Of a stretch of DNA of 64,000 nt, positions 35,350-44,305 are shown one piece after another. The stretch lies in the NCBI GenBank assembly GCA_964600665.1, contig CAZRKC010000010.1:8890-72889 (forward strand), given 5' to 3'. Made by a program: the position numbers and the translations under genes. The notes under the pieces are model-generated. The model was not told the DNA's origin, made no database searches, and worked only from the letters and a program-made list of their open reading frames with translations. Source of the stretch: CAZRKC01 sp964600665. GTDB lineage: Bacteria > Bacillota > SLNR01. Position 1 is the first letter of the stretch, and every line of letters begins with the position of its first letter.

Positions 35350-35388
35350 ATGGTAGAAACGGAAGCTTATCGCTCCCGTTTCTACCAT
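35350..35388 (+). promoter_or_regulatory. Intercistronic hairpin between pstS and pstC
   Basis: Perfect 13-bp stem (35350-35362 with 35376-35388, ATGGTAGAAACGG and complement) and a 13-nt loop, followed by only a weak T-rich stretch. Placed between binding-protein and permease genes, it probably acts as a partial terminator or 3' stabiliser for pstS mRNA. Confidence 0.65.
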
Positions 35389-35417
35389 GTCTTTAGCCTC
35401 ATGAAGGAGGTTTGATG

Positions 35418-36299
35418 ATGTCCCCGAAAAAGGAGAAGATGATTGCGTGGTTCTTTACCTTGAATGCTACAGTTGTGATTTTGATTTTATTTGGTATCTT
35501 TTACATGCTTTTCTCCAGCAGCTTTTACGCATGGCGGGCAGTGGGACTGGGTGCCTTTATCACGGGGCGTGTATGGAATCCTACTGGTTATTACGCAGCT
35601 GCATATGGTACGATTCCTCTGATGGCAGCGACCTTCATGGTCACGATTGGTGCCATTATGATTGCGTTGCCGTTAGGGGTAATGGGCGCAGTCTATTTAG
35701 CTGAAATTGCAACATCGATTGAGCGGGAAATTTTTAAACCCATTATTGAGTTGTTAGCTGGTATTCCGTCTGTGGTCATCGGTTTTTTTGGCCTGTTGGT
35801 GCTGAGCCCGATCATTGCAAAAATATTTAAACTGTCGAATGGCCTAAATGCGCTGAATGCGAGCATACTACTGGCTTTCATGGCATTGCCAACAATTATA
35901 AGTATTGCGGAAGATGCCCTCACAGCCGTCCCTGATGAGTTCCGGGAAGCATCGTTAGCTTTGGGTGCGACCAAGTGGCAAACTATTCGCAATGTGACAT
36001 TTCCTGCGGCTTTATCCGGTGTGTCAGCTGCAATCCTGTTGGGAGTGGGCCGCGCTATCGGTGAAACCATGACAGTGATCATGGTTGCTGGGAATGCCAT
36101 TGCATTACCGAAAAATCTATTCTCGTCTGTAAGAACCATGACGGCAACAATTGCAATTGAGCTCGGAGAGGTTGCGTTTAATACAACGCATTATTATGCC
36201 TTGTTTGCAGTTGGGTTTTTGCTGTTTTTGATAACCTTCTTCATCAGCCTGATAGCGGATGTCTTCTTGCATCGTGCCGGGGAGGTTGGAAAACGATGA
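35418..36299 (+). CDS. pstC: Phosphate ABC transporter permease PstC
   Basis: Inner-membrane permease subunit, 293 residues, six predicted helices. The binding-protein-dependent transport signature is visible in EFREASLALGATKWQTI (EAA loop that contacts PstB). AAGGAGG sits at 35404-35410; ATG 35418 has the better spacing, ATG 35415 is also possible. Its last codon overlaps the pstA start (ATGA), so the two permeases are translationally coupled. Confidence 0.94.
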   Translation: MSPKKEKMIAWFFTLNATVVILILFGIFYMLFSSSFYAWRAVGLGAFITGRVWNPTGYYAAAYGTIPLMAATFMVTIGAIMIALPLGVMGAVYLAEIATSIEREIFKPIIELLAGIPSVVIGFFGLLVLSPIIAKIFKLSNGLNALNASILLAFMALPTIISIAEDALTAVPDEFREASLALGATKWQTIRNVTFPAALSGVSAAILLGVGRAIGETMTVIMVAGNAIALPKNLFSSVRTMTATIAIELGEVAFNTTHYYALFAVGFLLFLITFFISLIADVFLHRAGEVGKR

Positions 36300-37225
36300 G
36301 TCCTGAAGAGTTTCGGATGATAGCAGAAGCTGAGAAGAGAAAAGCGAGTATTTCACATAGCCGCAAATCTTTAAACGGGAAAAATATTCAACAAAGGAAT
36401 ATCTTTTTCTTTCTCCGTCTCGGGATGTTTATGGTGATTTTTGCAATCGGATATTTATTTTATGATATTGTTAGTAAAGGGATTGGGGTCATATCATGGG
36501 AGTTTTTATCCCAGTCTCCCAAAGCTGGCATGACACAAGGCGGTATATTCCCGGCTATTCTGGGAACTGTGTTTGTCACATTCATTACAGCCATTACAGC
36601 ATATCCCATTGGTATCTTTACAGCGATTTATTTAAATGAATACGCGAGTAACACAATTTTTACACGCTTAGTCCGCCTTTCGATCAGAAATCTCGCAGGG
36701 GTTCCATCTATTGTCTATGGATTATTTGGTGTCGCATTATTTGTACAGGCATTAAGTTTTGGTGCATCCATATTGTCTGCAGGACTGACCTTGGGCTTGT
36801 TGACCCTACCGGTTGTCATTACAGCATCCGAGGAAGCGTTAAAAGCAGTTCCGGAGTCGTATCGAGAAGGTTCCCTTGCTTTGGGTGCAACGAAGTGGCA
36901 ATCGATTCAAACAAATGTGATTCCTGTTGCAATCCCTGGGATGATGACAGGTTTGATTCTGGGCTTATCGAGAGCAGCAGGGGAGACCGCACCCATTCTA
37001 TTCACAGGTGCCGCATTCTTTCTGCCGCGGTTACCAACTGATATATCATCTCGATTCATGGCATTACCCTATCATCTATTCATCATGGCAACGCAACATC
37101 ATTCACCTGCATTAGTGAGGCCATTGGCCTATGGGACTGCACTTGTTCTGATTGTGTTGGTGCTGGGCATGAACATATCAGCAATAGTGCTACGATCACG
37201 ATACCGGCGGAAGATGTATCGATAG
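36296..37225 (+). CDS. pstA: Phosphate ABC transporter permease PstA
   Basis: Second permease subunit, 309 residues. A basic cytoplasmic N-terminus of about 35 residues is followed by six helices and the EAA loop ESYREGSLALGATKWQSI. IAIPGMMTGLILGLSRAAGETAP is typical of PstA. The start overlaps the pstC stop by four nt (ATGA). pstB follows after 18 nt. Confidence 0.94.
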   Translation: MSPEEFRMIAEAEKRKASISHSRKSLNGKNIQQRNIFFFLRLGMFMVIFAIGYLFYDIVSKGIGVISWEFLSQSPKAGMTQGGIFPAILGTVFVTFITAITAYPIGIFTAIYLNEYASNTIFTRLVRLSIRNLAGVPSIVYGLFGVALFVQALSFGASILSAGLTLGLLTLPVVITASEEALKAVPESYREGSLALGATKWQSIQTNVIPVAIPGMMTGLILGLSRAAGETAPILFTGAAFFLPRLPTDISSRFMALPYHLFIMATQHHSPALVRPLAYGTALVLIVLVLGMNISAIVLRSRYRRKMYR

Positions 37226-37243
37226 AGAAAGAGGTGGTTCTAA

Positions 37244-38002
37244 ATGGAGATACTTAAAATGCACGCCGATTCTTTGAATCTCTTCTACGGGAAAAAACAA
37301 GCATTGAAGAATGTTCATCTAGAAGTCAAAGAAAAGGAAATCACAGCACTGATTGGTCCTTCTGGTTGTGGTAAGTCTACTTTTTTACGTACCCTCAATC
37401 GTCTCAATGATTTGATTGACTCGGTCCAGATGTCCGGTTTTGTTTACCTCGATGATCAAAATATCTATGATAAGAGTTTCGATGTAGTCAGACTACGTAA
37501 ACGGGTGGGGATGGTGTTTCAGAAGCCGAATCCTTTCCCCAAAACAATATATGATAATGTTGCATATGGTCCGAGAATCCATGGAACAAAGAACAAAAAA
37601 GACTTGGACAATATTGTTGAAAAAAGTTTGAAGGCAGCTGCTTTATGGGATGAGGTTAGAGATGATTTGAATCGGTCTGCGCTCAGGCTTTCGGGAGGGC
37701 AACAACAGCGTCTCTGTATTGCCCGCGTCCTTGCAGTGGAACCAGAGGTATTACTGATGGATGAGCCGACCTCTGCGCTCGACCCAATCGCAACTCAACG
37801 GATCGAAGATCTATTGCTCGATTTGAAAGAACATTTCACGATTGTCATCGTCACCCATAACATGCAACAAGCTGCTCGAATTTCAGACACTACAGCCTTT
37901 TTCCTCAATGGAGAAATCGTAGAATTTGGTGAGACAGAAAGTCTATTCACGAAACCGAAAGATCGACGAACTGATGACTATATAACGGGTAAGTTCGGTT
38001 GA
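37244..38002 (+). CDS. pstB: Phosphate ABC transporter ATP-binding protein PstB
   Basis: ATPase that powers phosphate import, 252 residues. Walker A GPSGCGKS at 38-45, Q-loop FQKPNPFP, signature LSGGQQQRL, Walker B LLMDEPTSALD and the switch histidine in VTHNMQQ are intact. AAAGAGGTGG precedes ATG 37244. Last gene of the pstSCAB run; phoU is 159 nt downstream. Confidence 0.97.
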   Translation: MEILKMHADSLNLFYGKKQALKNVHLEVKEKEITALIGPSGCGKSTFLRTLNRLNDLIDSVQMSGFVYLDDQNIYDKSFDVVRLRKRVGMVFQKPNPFPKTIYDNVAYGPRIHGTKNKKDLDNIVEKSLKAAALWDEVRDDLNRSALRLSGGQQQRLCIARVLAVEPEVLLMDEPTSALDPIATQRIEDLLLDLKEHFTIVIVTHNMQQAARISDTTAFFLNGEIVEFGETESLFTKPKDRRTDDYITGKFG

Positions 38003-38161
38003 GAAATGTTGTATCTACGTGATTATGTTGATGAAAATGATGTCTTGCGATTACTAAATACACATTGCAGGAGTAATTGAATATACGGATAATTATATCT
38101 TTATAGTTTACTATTTCGATCCACTATTTCGACGGAGACGGAACAAGATGGAGGGATCATT

Positions 38162-38818
38162 GTGACCAGACAAACTTACAAAGAAGAAATTGAATCATTA
38201 AAGAACGATCTTCTTAAAATGGCTCACCTTGTTGAACGATCCATTATCAAATCGGTTGAGTCCTTGGCGAAGAAGGATTCGAATCTTGCGCGTCAGATAC
38301 TTGACGAGGATGATATTATTGACGATTTAGAACACGATATTGAAAAAAGGTCATTAAGGCTGTTGGCGCTTCAACAGCCAATGGCAAGTGATTTACGAGC
38401 AATCGGAACGGCTCTTAAAATTATTACTGATCTTGAGCGAATTGCTGACCATGCATCCGATATTGCGAAAGTAACATTGAAATTGGAAGGGCAACCTCTG
38501 ATAAAACCACTGATTGATATTCCACGGATGGCTAATATCGCCGAGAAGATGATCCACGACATGCTGACAGCTTTTATGGATGGGGACGTCAAACTTGCTG
38601 AAGAGGTGTGTCAACGAGATGACGAGCTCGACAACCTATACTCTCAGATATTTCGAGAATTATTACTGATTATGATGGAGGATCCTCGCACCATTACTCA
38701 GGCTACTTATCTATTGATGGTTGCGCAATATCTGGAGCGGGTAGGGGACCATGCTACCAATTTGGGCGAGTGGATTATCTATATGGTTACAGGTGAACGT
38801 AGAGAATTAAACGACTAA
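38162..38818 (+). CDS. phoU: Phosphate signalling/transport regulator PhoU
   Basis: Regulator that damps Pho signalling and Pst activity, 218 residues, two three-helix PhoU repeats. The metal-binding patterns DDIIDDLEHDIE and DDELDNLYSQIF, one per repeat, and ERIADHASDIA / ERVGDHATNL are clear. The start is GTG 38162, six nt after GGAGGG. A terminator lies 16 nt past the stop. No PhoR/PhoP kinase-regulator pair is in the window. Confidence 0.95.
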   Translation: MTRQTYKEEIESLKNDLLKMAHLVERSIIKSVESLAKKDSNLARQILDEDDIIDDLEHDIEKRSLRLLALQQPMASDLRAIGTALKIITDLERIADHASDIAKVTLKLEGQPLIKPLIDIPRMANIAEKMIHDMLTAFMDGDVKLAEEVCQRDDELDNLYSQIFRELLLIMMEDPRTITQATYLLMVAQYLERVGDHATNLGEWIIYMVTGERRELND

Positions 38819-38833
38819 TACAAGACACTATTT

Positions 38834-38856
38834 AGGAGCAGAAGTGCTCCTTTTTT
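38834..38856 (+). terminator. Intrinsic terminator after phoU
   Basis: AGGAGCA/TGCTCCT stem, GAAG loop, run of T. Ends the phosphate operon. Confidence 0.88.
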
Positions 38857-39096
38857 GTTGAATTACCCTGCTATGAGAGGATAAATTAGAACAGCGAAGA
38901 AGTATGTTCATAAAATGCACGTCATTACTTTGATCTGAAGAAGGGATACTTGTTACACTGCCTTTCATGTTCAGGGAGTGATAGAGCATGATTGTGTATC
39001 CGGCTTTCTACATGTTGTCTGGTTTTCGTCATGATTTCATAAGTATTGTGCGGAGATTGCATTGTAGATATGACGATTGATGGTGGTGGGAATTAG

Positions 39097-40503
39097 ATGA
39101 GAATAATTATTATCGGTGCGGGTAAAGTTGGCTACCAAATAGCCGAATCACTTTCTTATGAATCGTATGACATTGTAGTTATCGACCACGACGAAAATGC
39201 ATTAAATCGAGTCAATGACAACCTTGATGTTATGACGATTCATGCGAACGGGTTGACCGGGACACCACTAAAAGAGCTAGATGTCAATGAAAAAGACATT
39301 CTCATCGCCGTGACTGACAGCGACGAAGGCAATATGTTAGCTTGTATGTCTGCAAAGAGCTTGGGTTGCGGCCGGACGATTGCTCGTGTGAGAAATCCTG
39401 AGTATGCAAAAGACTTAGCCATAACGAAAGAACAGCTATCCATTGATTTACTGATTAATCCAGACAAATCAACAGCAAACGATATAACTCGCTTACTGAC
39501 ATTTTCACCTGCAGGACAAAGCGAAGACTTTGCCCAAGGTATGGTGCAGATGGCAGAGGTGCCAGTTGATGAAGGAAATCCATTGATTGGCGTTCCCCTC
39601 CGGGATGTAAAACGTTTTAAGGATGTTTTAATTGCGGCAATTTTGCGAGAAGGGCTTTTTATAATTCCTAGTGGAGATGATGAGATCCAAGCTGGAGACG
39701 ATATCTACATGGTCGGACGGCGTCAAGATCTTGTTGACTTTAGTAAATATATTGGCAAAATTCCTCGTAAAGCTCGAAATGTCATGATTGTTGGTGGTAG
39801 TCGGATTGCATCCTATTTGGCCGAGAATCTTTATCGGTTGGGTATACAAGTCAAATTGATTGAATTAGATCCCCAAAATGCGCGGAAACTATCCGAAGGG
39901 TTACCACATACTTTGGTCATCGAAGGTGATGGAACCGATGTGGACCTTCTGAAAGCTGAAAATGTATCCTCGATGGATGTGTTTATCGCAGTGACAGGCT
40001 TTGATGAGGAGAACATCCTCATGGGAATGTTGGCAAAACATATGGGCGCACGAAAAGTGGTAACGAAAATTAACCGATTAAGCTATGTATCACTGGGTGA
40101 GACAATTGGACTAGACGCTGTCGTGACTCCAAGTGTAATCACGGCCGCAGAAATTCTCCGTTTCGTGAGAGGGGGAGAGATACTTTCACTGTTCCTACTG
40201 TCTGGAGGACAGGCGGAAATCATGGAGTTTTATATCCATGCAAATTCCAGAGTTATTGATATCCCGCTTCGAGATCTTGGCTTACCAAAGGAGTCGATTA
40301 TTACGACCATAGTTAGTAACGGTAAAGTAATTATCCCTGGTGGTAATGACCGGATACAGGCAAATGACCGAGTAATTGTCATGTGTAAAGCAAAGGAGAT
40401 TGAAAAAATCAAATCCATCTTTATGATTGGAAATGGGGAAGGGAAGGGAAAGAATGGATTTTGGGATAGTATCAAGGGTACTCGGCCTTTTACTAATCGT
40501 TGA
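39097..40503 (+). CDS. trkA: Trk potassium uptake regulator TrkA
   Basis: Peripheral NAD(H)-binding subunit that gates TrkH, 468 residues with the duplicated RCK plan: RCK_N (1-120, IIIIGAGKVGYQIAESL), RCK_C (about 140-220), a second RCK_N (about 228-345, VMIVGGSRIASYLAENL) and a second RCK_C. Start ATG 39097 has a loose GGTGGTGGG site. The 3' end overlaps trkH by 50 nt, so the two are coupled. The 240 nt upstream hold no riboswitch that I recognise. Confidence 0.94.
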   Translation: MRIIIIGAGKVGYQIAESLSYESYDIVVIDHDENALNRVNDNLDVMTIHANGLTGTPLKELDVNEKDILIAVTDSDEGNMLACMSAKSLGCGRTIARVRNPEYAKDLAITKEQLSIDLLINPDKSTANDITRLLTFSPAGQSEDFAQGMVQMAEVPVDEGNPLIGVPLRDVKRFKDVLIAAILREGLFIIPSGDDEIQAGDDIYMVGRRQDLVDFSKYIGKIPRKARNVMIVGGSRIASYLAENLYRLGIQVKLIELDPQNARKLSEGLPHTLVIEGDGTDVDLLKAENVSSMDVFIAVTGFDEENILMGMLAKHMGARKVVTKINRLSYVSLGETIGLDAVVTPSVITAAEILRFVRGGEILSLFLLSGGQAEIMEFYIHANSRVIDIPLRDLGLPKESIITTIVSNGKVIIPGGNDRIQANDRVIVMCKAKEIEKIKSIFMIGNGEGKGKNGFWDSIKGTRPFTNR

Positions 40504-41902
40504 AGCTGTAACAATGACGCCTTCGGTGGCCATTGCTTATTATTACAAAGAGGATGGCAATTCCTTCCTGATCTCTATTTTGATTATGGTCTTGGTTGGC
40601 ATCATATTAGCATCTATCGGTAAACGAAAGCAAACGGGTACTATCCGATATCGCGAAGGGTTTATGATCGTAGGGGTCGGTTGGATACTTGCCTCCATTT
40701 TTGGGGCTTTGCCGTTTACGTTCAGCGGCTCAATTCCTTCTTTTATTGACGCTGTCTTTGAAACTGTGTCCGGTTTCACGACGACAGGGGCAACAATTAT
40801 GACTGACATCGAGATTATGCCGAAAGGGATTCTTTTTTGGAGGTCTTTTACACATTGGCTGGGTGGAATGGGGATATTAGTTTTTACGTTGGCATTACTC
40901 CCTGCATTGGGATTCGGCTCTGTGCAATTATATAAAGCTGAAAGCCCGGGTCCCTCACCTGGTCGTTTGGTACCGCGGATCGGGCAAACTGCGAAATTAT
41001 TATATATTATCTATTTTGGATTCACTTTTCTGGAATGTTTTTTTCTTGTGTTAGCGGGAATGTCTTTATTTGACGCAATGACACATACATTTGCGACGAT
41101 GGGTACAGGTGGATTTTCAACACTTAACGCCAGTGTTGGTGGATTTCAGAATCATGCAGTTGAATGGATTATTATCGTTTTTATGCTGATTGCAGCCACA
41201 AACTTCTCTCTCTTTTATGGTGTGATCAACGGCAACTTCAGGAGCTTATTCCGCGACAGTGAATTCAGATTTTACATGGGGGTATTTACAGTCTCTGTCA
41301 TTGCAGTGACTCTCGACATTGTTCGTTTTACCGCAGATGGGCAGGGGATCGAGGCCATTCGCCAAGCTGCATTTCAAGTATCATCAATTGTGACTACAAC
41401 TGGTTTCACCACTGTAAATTTTGAGTTATGGCCTGCATTCAGTAAAATGATTCTTTTCTTGCTCATGTTCATTGGGGGATCATCAGGCTCTACTGGTGGT
41501 GCAATCAAGCAAATCCGTGTATTATTGATTTTAAAATTTGTGATGCGTGAAATTAATCGACTAATTCACCCCAGGGCGGTTATCCCCATTCGTGTTGGTG
41601 ATAAAACAGTTCCTGAGACTGTCATGAATTCTGTTATGGGTTTTGTTGTGCTCTATATTCTAATATTCTGTGTCTTTTCAATTGTTCTCCAAACCCAAGG
41701 AATGGATATTGTGAGTGCAACTTCTGCAGTTGCCGCTACCCTTGGGAATATCGGTCCTGGATTCGGCATGGTGGGTGCAGCAACGAACTATGCTGCTTTA
41801 ACAAACCTGACTAAAGTACTTTTGACTGTATGTATGCTATTGGGTCGCCTAGAATTGTACTCGATCCTAATCCTGTTCATTCCATCGTTCTGGAAAAAAT
41901 GA
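40454..41902 (+). CDS. trkH: Trk potassium transporter TrkH
   Basis: Membrane K+ translocating subunit, 482 residues, with four M1-P-M2 repeats. Filter-like segments TVSGFTTTGAT, MGTGGFST, TTTGFTTVN and a GNIGPG stretch mark the four pores. GAAGGGAAAG precedes ATG 40454, which lies inside trkA. It ends the TrkAH unit; a riboswitch-controlled KtrA-like gene begins 388 nt further on. Confidence 0.94.
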   Translation: MDFGIVSRVLGLLLIVEAVTMTPSVAIAYYYKEDGNSFLISILIMVLVGIILASIGKRKQTGTIRYREGFMIVGVGWILASIFGALPFTFSGSIPSFIDAVFETVSGFTTTGATIMTDIEIMPKGILFWRSFTHWLGGMGILVFTLALLPALGFGSVQLYKAESPGPSPGRLVPRIGQTAKLLYIIYFGFTFLECFFLVLAGMSLFDAMTHTFATMGTGGFSTLNASVGGFQNHAVEWIIIVFMLIAATNFSLFYGVINGNFRSLFRDSEFRFYMGVFTVSVIAVTLDIVRFTADGQGIEAIRQAAFQVSSIVTTTGFTTVNFELWPAFSKMILFLLMFIGGSSGSTGGAIKQIRVLLILKFVMREINRLIHPRAVIPIRVGDKTVPETVMNSVMGFVVLYILIFCVFSIVLQTQGMDIVSATSAVAATLGNIGPGFGMVGAATNYAALTNLTKVLLTVCMLLGRLELYSILILFIPSFWKK

Positions 41903-42033
41903 AGCAAACTTTGTAATTGCAAGAAAACAATCGATATTAGCACCTATATGTAGCAATTCGATGTAAATCATAAACTATGACTGCCAATGAATATTCACCA
42001 TGTCATATACTTGCTATTGCGGTTACAGGCTTC

Positions 42034-42061
42034 TTGCCCTATTCGGTATAGATGGTACAAT
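42034..42061 (+). promoter_or_regulatory. SigA-type promoter for the riboswitch transcript
   Basis: TTGCCC at 42034-42039, 16-nt spacer, TACAAT at 42056-42061. It lies directly before the conserved riboswitch core. The preceding 130 nt after trkH (41903-42033) hold nothing that I recognise. Confidence 0.6.
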
Positions 42062-42073
42062 GGTGCTTAGCTG

Positions 42074-42200
42074 AATATTACGCTGAATCTGCTTGGAGCG
42101 GAGGACCCAAATAATACTTGGGGTGAATCTATCCTATCGATAGTAGGGCACATGTGTCCGAACCCGTCAGCTAACTTCGTAAGCGTTGATGATAGGAAGA
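42074..42200 (+). ncRNA. Cyclic di-AMP riboswitch (ydaO/yuaA class)
   Basis: The characteristic conserved blocks of the ydaO-yuaA motif occur in order: CTGAATCTGC, GGAGCGGAGGACCCA, CTTGGGGTGAATC, TAGGG, CCGAACCCGTCAGCTAAC and CGTAAGCGTT. The outer ACGCT/AGCGT ends can close P1. The class binds c-di-AMP and normally turns off K+ uptake and osmolyte genes. The downstream gene is a KtrA-like potassium regulator, which is a known target type. Confidence 0.92.
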
Positions 42201-42225
42201 AACAACAATGTTTGTTTCGTATGCT

Positions 42226-42254
42226 ACCTGTGATCATCACAGGTATAATTTTGT
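42226..42254 (+). terminator. Candidate expression-platform hairpin of the riboswitch
   Basis: ACCTGTGAT (42226-42234) and ATCACAGGT (42236-42244) are perfectly complementary (drawn with a 5-nt loop), followed by ATAATTTTGT. Between aptamer and ktrA ribosome site, it could be the ligand-controlled terminator. A TATAAT within the same stretch makes an internal promoter an alternative reading. Confidence 0.5.
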
Positions 42255-42290
42255 CCCAATATTGGGAATTTAACAGGAGAGGTGAGTAAG

Positions 42291-42938
42291 GTGAAACAAG
42301 TGGCAGTTATCGGCCTTGGACGGTTTGGATTAAGTGTAGTGCAAAATCTGGCGGCTTTAGGTGTGGAAGTATTAGCAATTGACCTCGACGAAAAAAATGT
42401 CAGTAAAGCATCTGCATATGCAAATTATGCTGTTCAAGCAGACGCAACCGACGATGCAACGATTAAATCTCTTGGATTGAGAAACTTTGATTTTGTTGTG
42501 GTTGCAATCGGGACAGATATTCAAGCAAGTGTAATTATCACTTTGAATTTAAAGGAGATGGGTGTCAAGAAAGTTGTTGCTAAAGCACAAAATGACATCC
42601 ACGGGAAGATTTTAAACAAAGCAGGTGCAGATAAAGTCATTTTTCCAGAACGAGATATGGGAGCACGGCTTGCCAATAATATTGTATCATCCAATGTTCT
42701 TGACTATATTGAACTTTCTAAAGATTTCAGTATTGTTGAAATTGAGACACCATCCAGCATGAAAGGGAAAAACCTTAAAGATCTGGACTTGCGAGAAAAG
42801 TATGGAGTCAATGTTATTGCGGTCAAACGGCAAGGTAAAATCATCGTGTCACCAAAAGCAGACGACTATATCGAAGCCGATGATGTTTTGGTAGTAATTG
42901 GTAAGAATCCTGACATTCGACGATTGAGCGCAAGTTGA
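42291..42938 (+). CDS. ktrA: KtrA-like potassium uptake regulator (single RCK)
   Basis: Cytoplasmic gating subunit for a Ktr-type K+ channel, 215 residues: one RCK_N domain (VAVIGLGRFGLSVVQNL, GxGxxG) and one RCK_C (about 135-215), where c-di-AMP binds in Firmicute KtrA. GTG 42291 is preferred because AGGAGAGG at 42275-42282 precedes it; the GTG at 42282 overlaps that site. Control by the upstream c-di-AMP riboswitch fits. No ktrB lies beside it, so it may work with the neighbouring TrkH or a remote KtrB. An XRE gene follows after 24 nt. Confidence 0.88.
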   Translation: MKQVAVIGLGRFGLSVVQNLAALGVEVLAIDLDEKNVSKASAYANYAVQADATDDATIKSLGLRNFDFVVVAIGTDIQASVIITLNLKEMGVKKVVAKAQNDIHGKILNKAGADKVIFPERDMGARLANNIVSSNVLDYIELSKDFSIVEIETPSSMKGKNLKDLDLREKYGVNVIAVKRQGKIIVSPKADDYIEADDVLVVIGKNPDIRRLSAS

Positions 42939-42962
42939 TTATGCAAATATGGAGGAATCTAA

Positions 42963-43418
42963 ATGGGTACTCTCGGTAAGAGAATTCGGAAATTACGTAA
43001 TAGAAAAGGTTACGAACTCGACAAACTTGCATACCTAACCGGGATCGATCCAGAGATTTTGATGGAATTAGAGGAATGCGACAATATAACCCGGATGACA
43101 ATTGAACATGTTATGAATATTGCTGAAGTACTCGACAGTGATATCCATTTCTTACTTACAGGCCAAGATATTGCAGCTGAAGCAATTGAGGAGGATTCAG
43201 AAGATATAGAAGGGGATCAAGAGGATTCTTTTATCTCGCAAATCATGACAGATGATGTTCTTGCCTATATGCATCATTACCCGGTAACCTTTTGGTCAAA
43301 TTTAATGCGTAAGTTGTGTAAGAATAATATTTCGCCCGATGGACTTTGTAAACTGATCGATGCTGTGCAAACCGTAAAACCAGAAGAGGGGAAGAACGGT
43401 AACGGTAAAAAGTCATAA
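42963..43418 (+). CDS. XRE-family helix-turn-helix protein
   Basis: Probable DNA-binding regulator, 151 residues. The HTH lies at about 4-60 (LGKRIRKLRNRKGYELDKLAYLTGID), although the usual second-helix pattern is acidic and loosely conserved. An acidic linker (EEDSEDIEGDQED, about 78-92) and a C-terminal helical region follow. TGGAGG precedes ATG 42963. Being 24 nt after ktrA, it is probably on the riboswitch-controlled transcript, which is unusual for a regulator. Confidence 0.78.
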   Translation: MGTLGKRIRKLRNRKGYELDKLAYLTGIDPEILMELEECDNITRMTIEHVMNIAEVLDSDIHFLLTGQDIAAEAIEEDSEDIEGDQEDSFISQIMTDDVLAYMHHYPVTFWSNLMRKLCKNNISPDGLCKLIDAVQTVKPEEGKNGNGKKS

Positions 43419-43468
43419 AAATCTATGTTAGTTAACATAAGATATATTATGGGACGTTATGTTTGAAC

Positions 43469-43508
43469 AAAAAAAGATATCATGGTGCTACAGCCATGGT
43501 ATCTTTTT
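43469..43508. terminator. Bidirectional intrinsic terminator
   Basis: AGATATCATGG (43475-43485) pairs with CCATGGTATCT (43494-43504), one G-U, flanked by A5 on the left and T5 on the right. It serves both the XRE gene (+) and the SDR gene (-). Confidence 0.88.
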
Positions 43509-43519
43509 CTTTATTACAT

Positions 43520-44281
43520 TTACTTTGCAGTATAACCTAAGTCCATGATTAACTGCGTTCCTGTGACCGCTGATGACTCGTCTGAAGCTAAAAATAATAC
43601 GCCATTGGCTACTTCTTCAGGTGTCACAAGGCGCCCGCCTGGTTTTTCTTTTTTGACATTATCGAGTAATATTTTAATTTTATCCGGATCAGTTACCCCG
43701 TTCCAGAACATAGGCGTGTCCGCAGCACCTGGGCAAACACAGTTTACGCGGATTCCATCATGAATACCTTCAAGTGCAATTGATCTGCTAAATGCAATGA
43801 TGGCTCCTTTTGCTGCTGTGTATGCAGATAATTCTTCATAACCCACAAATGCAAGTTCAGATGCTACATTAACAATGGTTCCGGATCTTTGATTTTTCAT
43901 AATGGGGAATACACCCTTTACTGTTAGAAAAACGCTATCAAGATTTACGGACATTAATCGTTTCCATTCTTCTATAGATATGTATTCCACTCTTTTCTCA
44001 AATGATATTGCCGCATTATTGACTAATATATCGATTTTCCCATACCGGTTAATCGCAGTCTGGATAAGTGTGTCCACTTGTTCTGGTATTGAAACATCCG
44101 TTTGTACACCGATAGCATTCTTATGAAATTGGGTGATAGTTTGCACTGTATCTTGAAGCGGGCTGCCCAAAACATCGGCAAGGATGCAAATCGCTCCTTC
44201 TTGAGCGAAACGTATCGCTATACCCTTCCCTAATCCTTGCGCTGCTCCTGTGATGATTGCGACCTTCCCGGATAATCTCAT
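43520..44281 (-). CDS. Short-chain dehydrogenase/reductase
   Basis: NAD(P)-dependent SDR, 253 residues, classical type. Cofactor motif TGAAQGLGKG (11-20), NNAA (88-91), catalytic Ser141, Tyr154 and Lys158 (YTAAK). The close FabG/glucose-dehydrogenase-like pattern does not define the substrate. GGAGG precedes ATG 44281. Downstream of the Cys-rich gene on the same strand. Confidence 0.92.
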   Translation of the reverse strand: MRLSGKVAIITGAAQGLGKGIAIRFAQEGAICILADVLGSPLQDTVQTITQFHKNAIGVQTDVSIPEQVDTLIQTAINRYGKIDILVNNAAISFEKRVEYISIEEWKRLMSVNLDSVFLTVKGVFPIMKNQRSGTIVNVASELAFVGYEELSAYTAAKGAIIAFSRSIALEGIHDGIRVNCVCPGAADTPMFWNGVTDPDKIKILLDNVKKEKPGGRLVTPEEVANGVLFLASDESSAVTGTQLIMDLGYTAK

Positions 44282-44305
44282 GACTAACCTCCAAAATGTT
44301 TTTGA

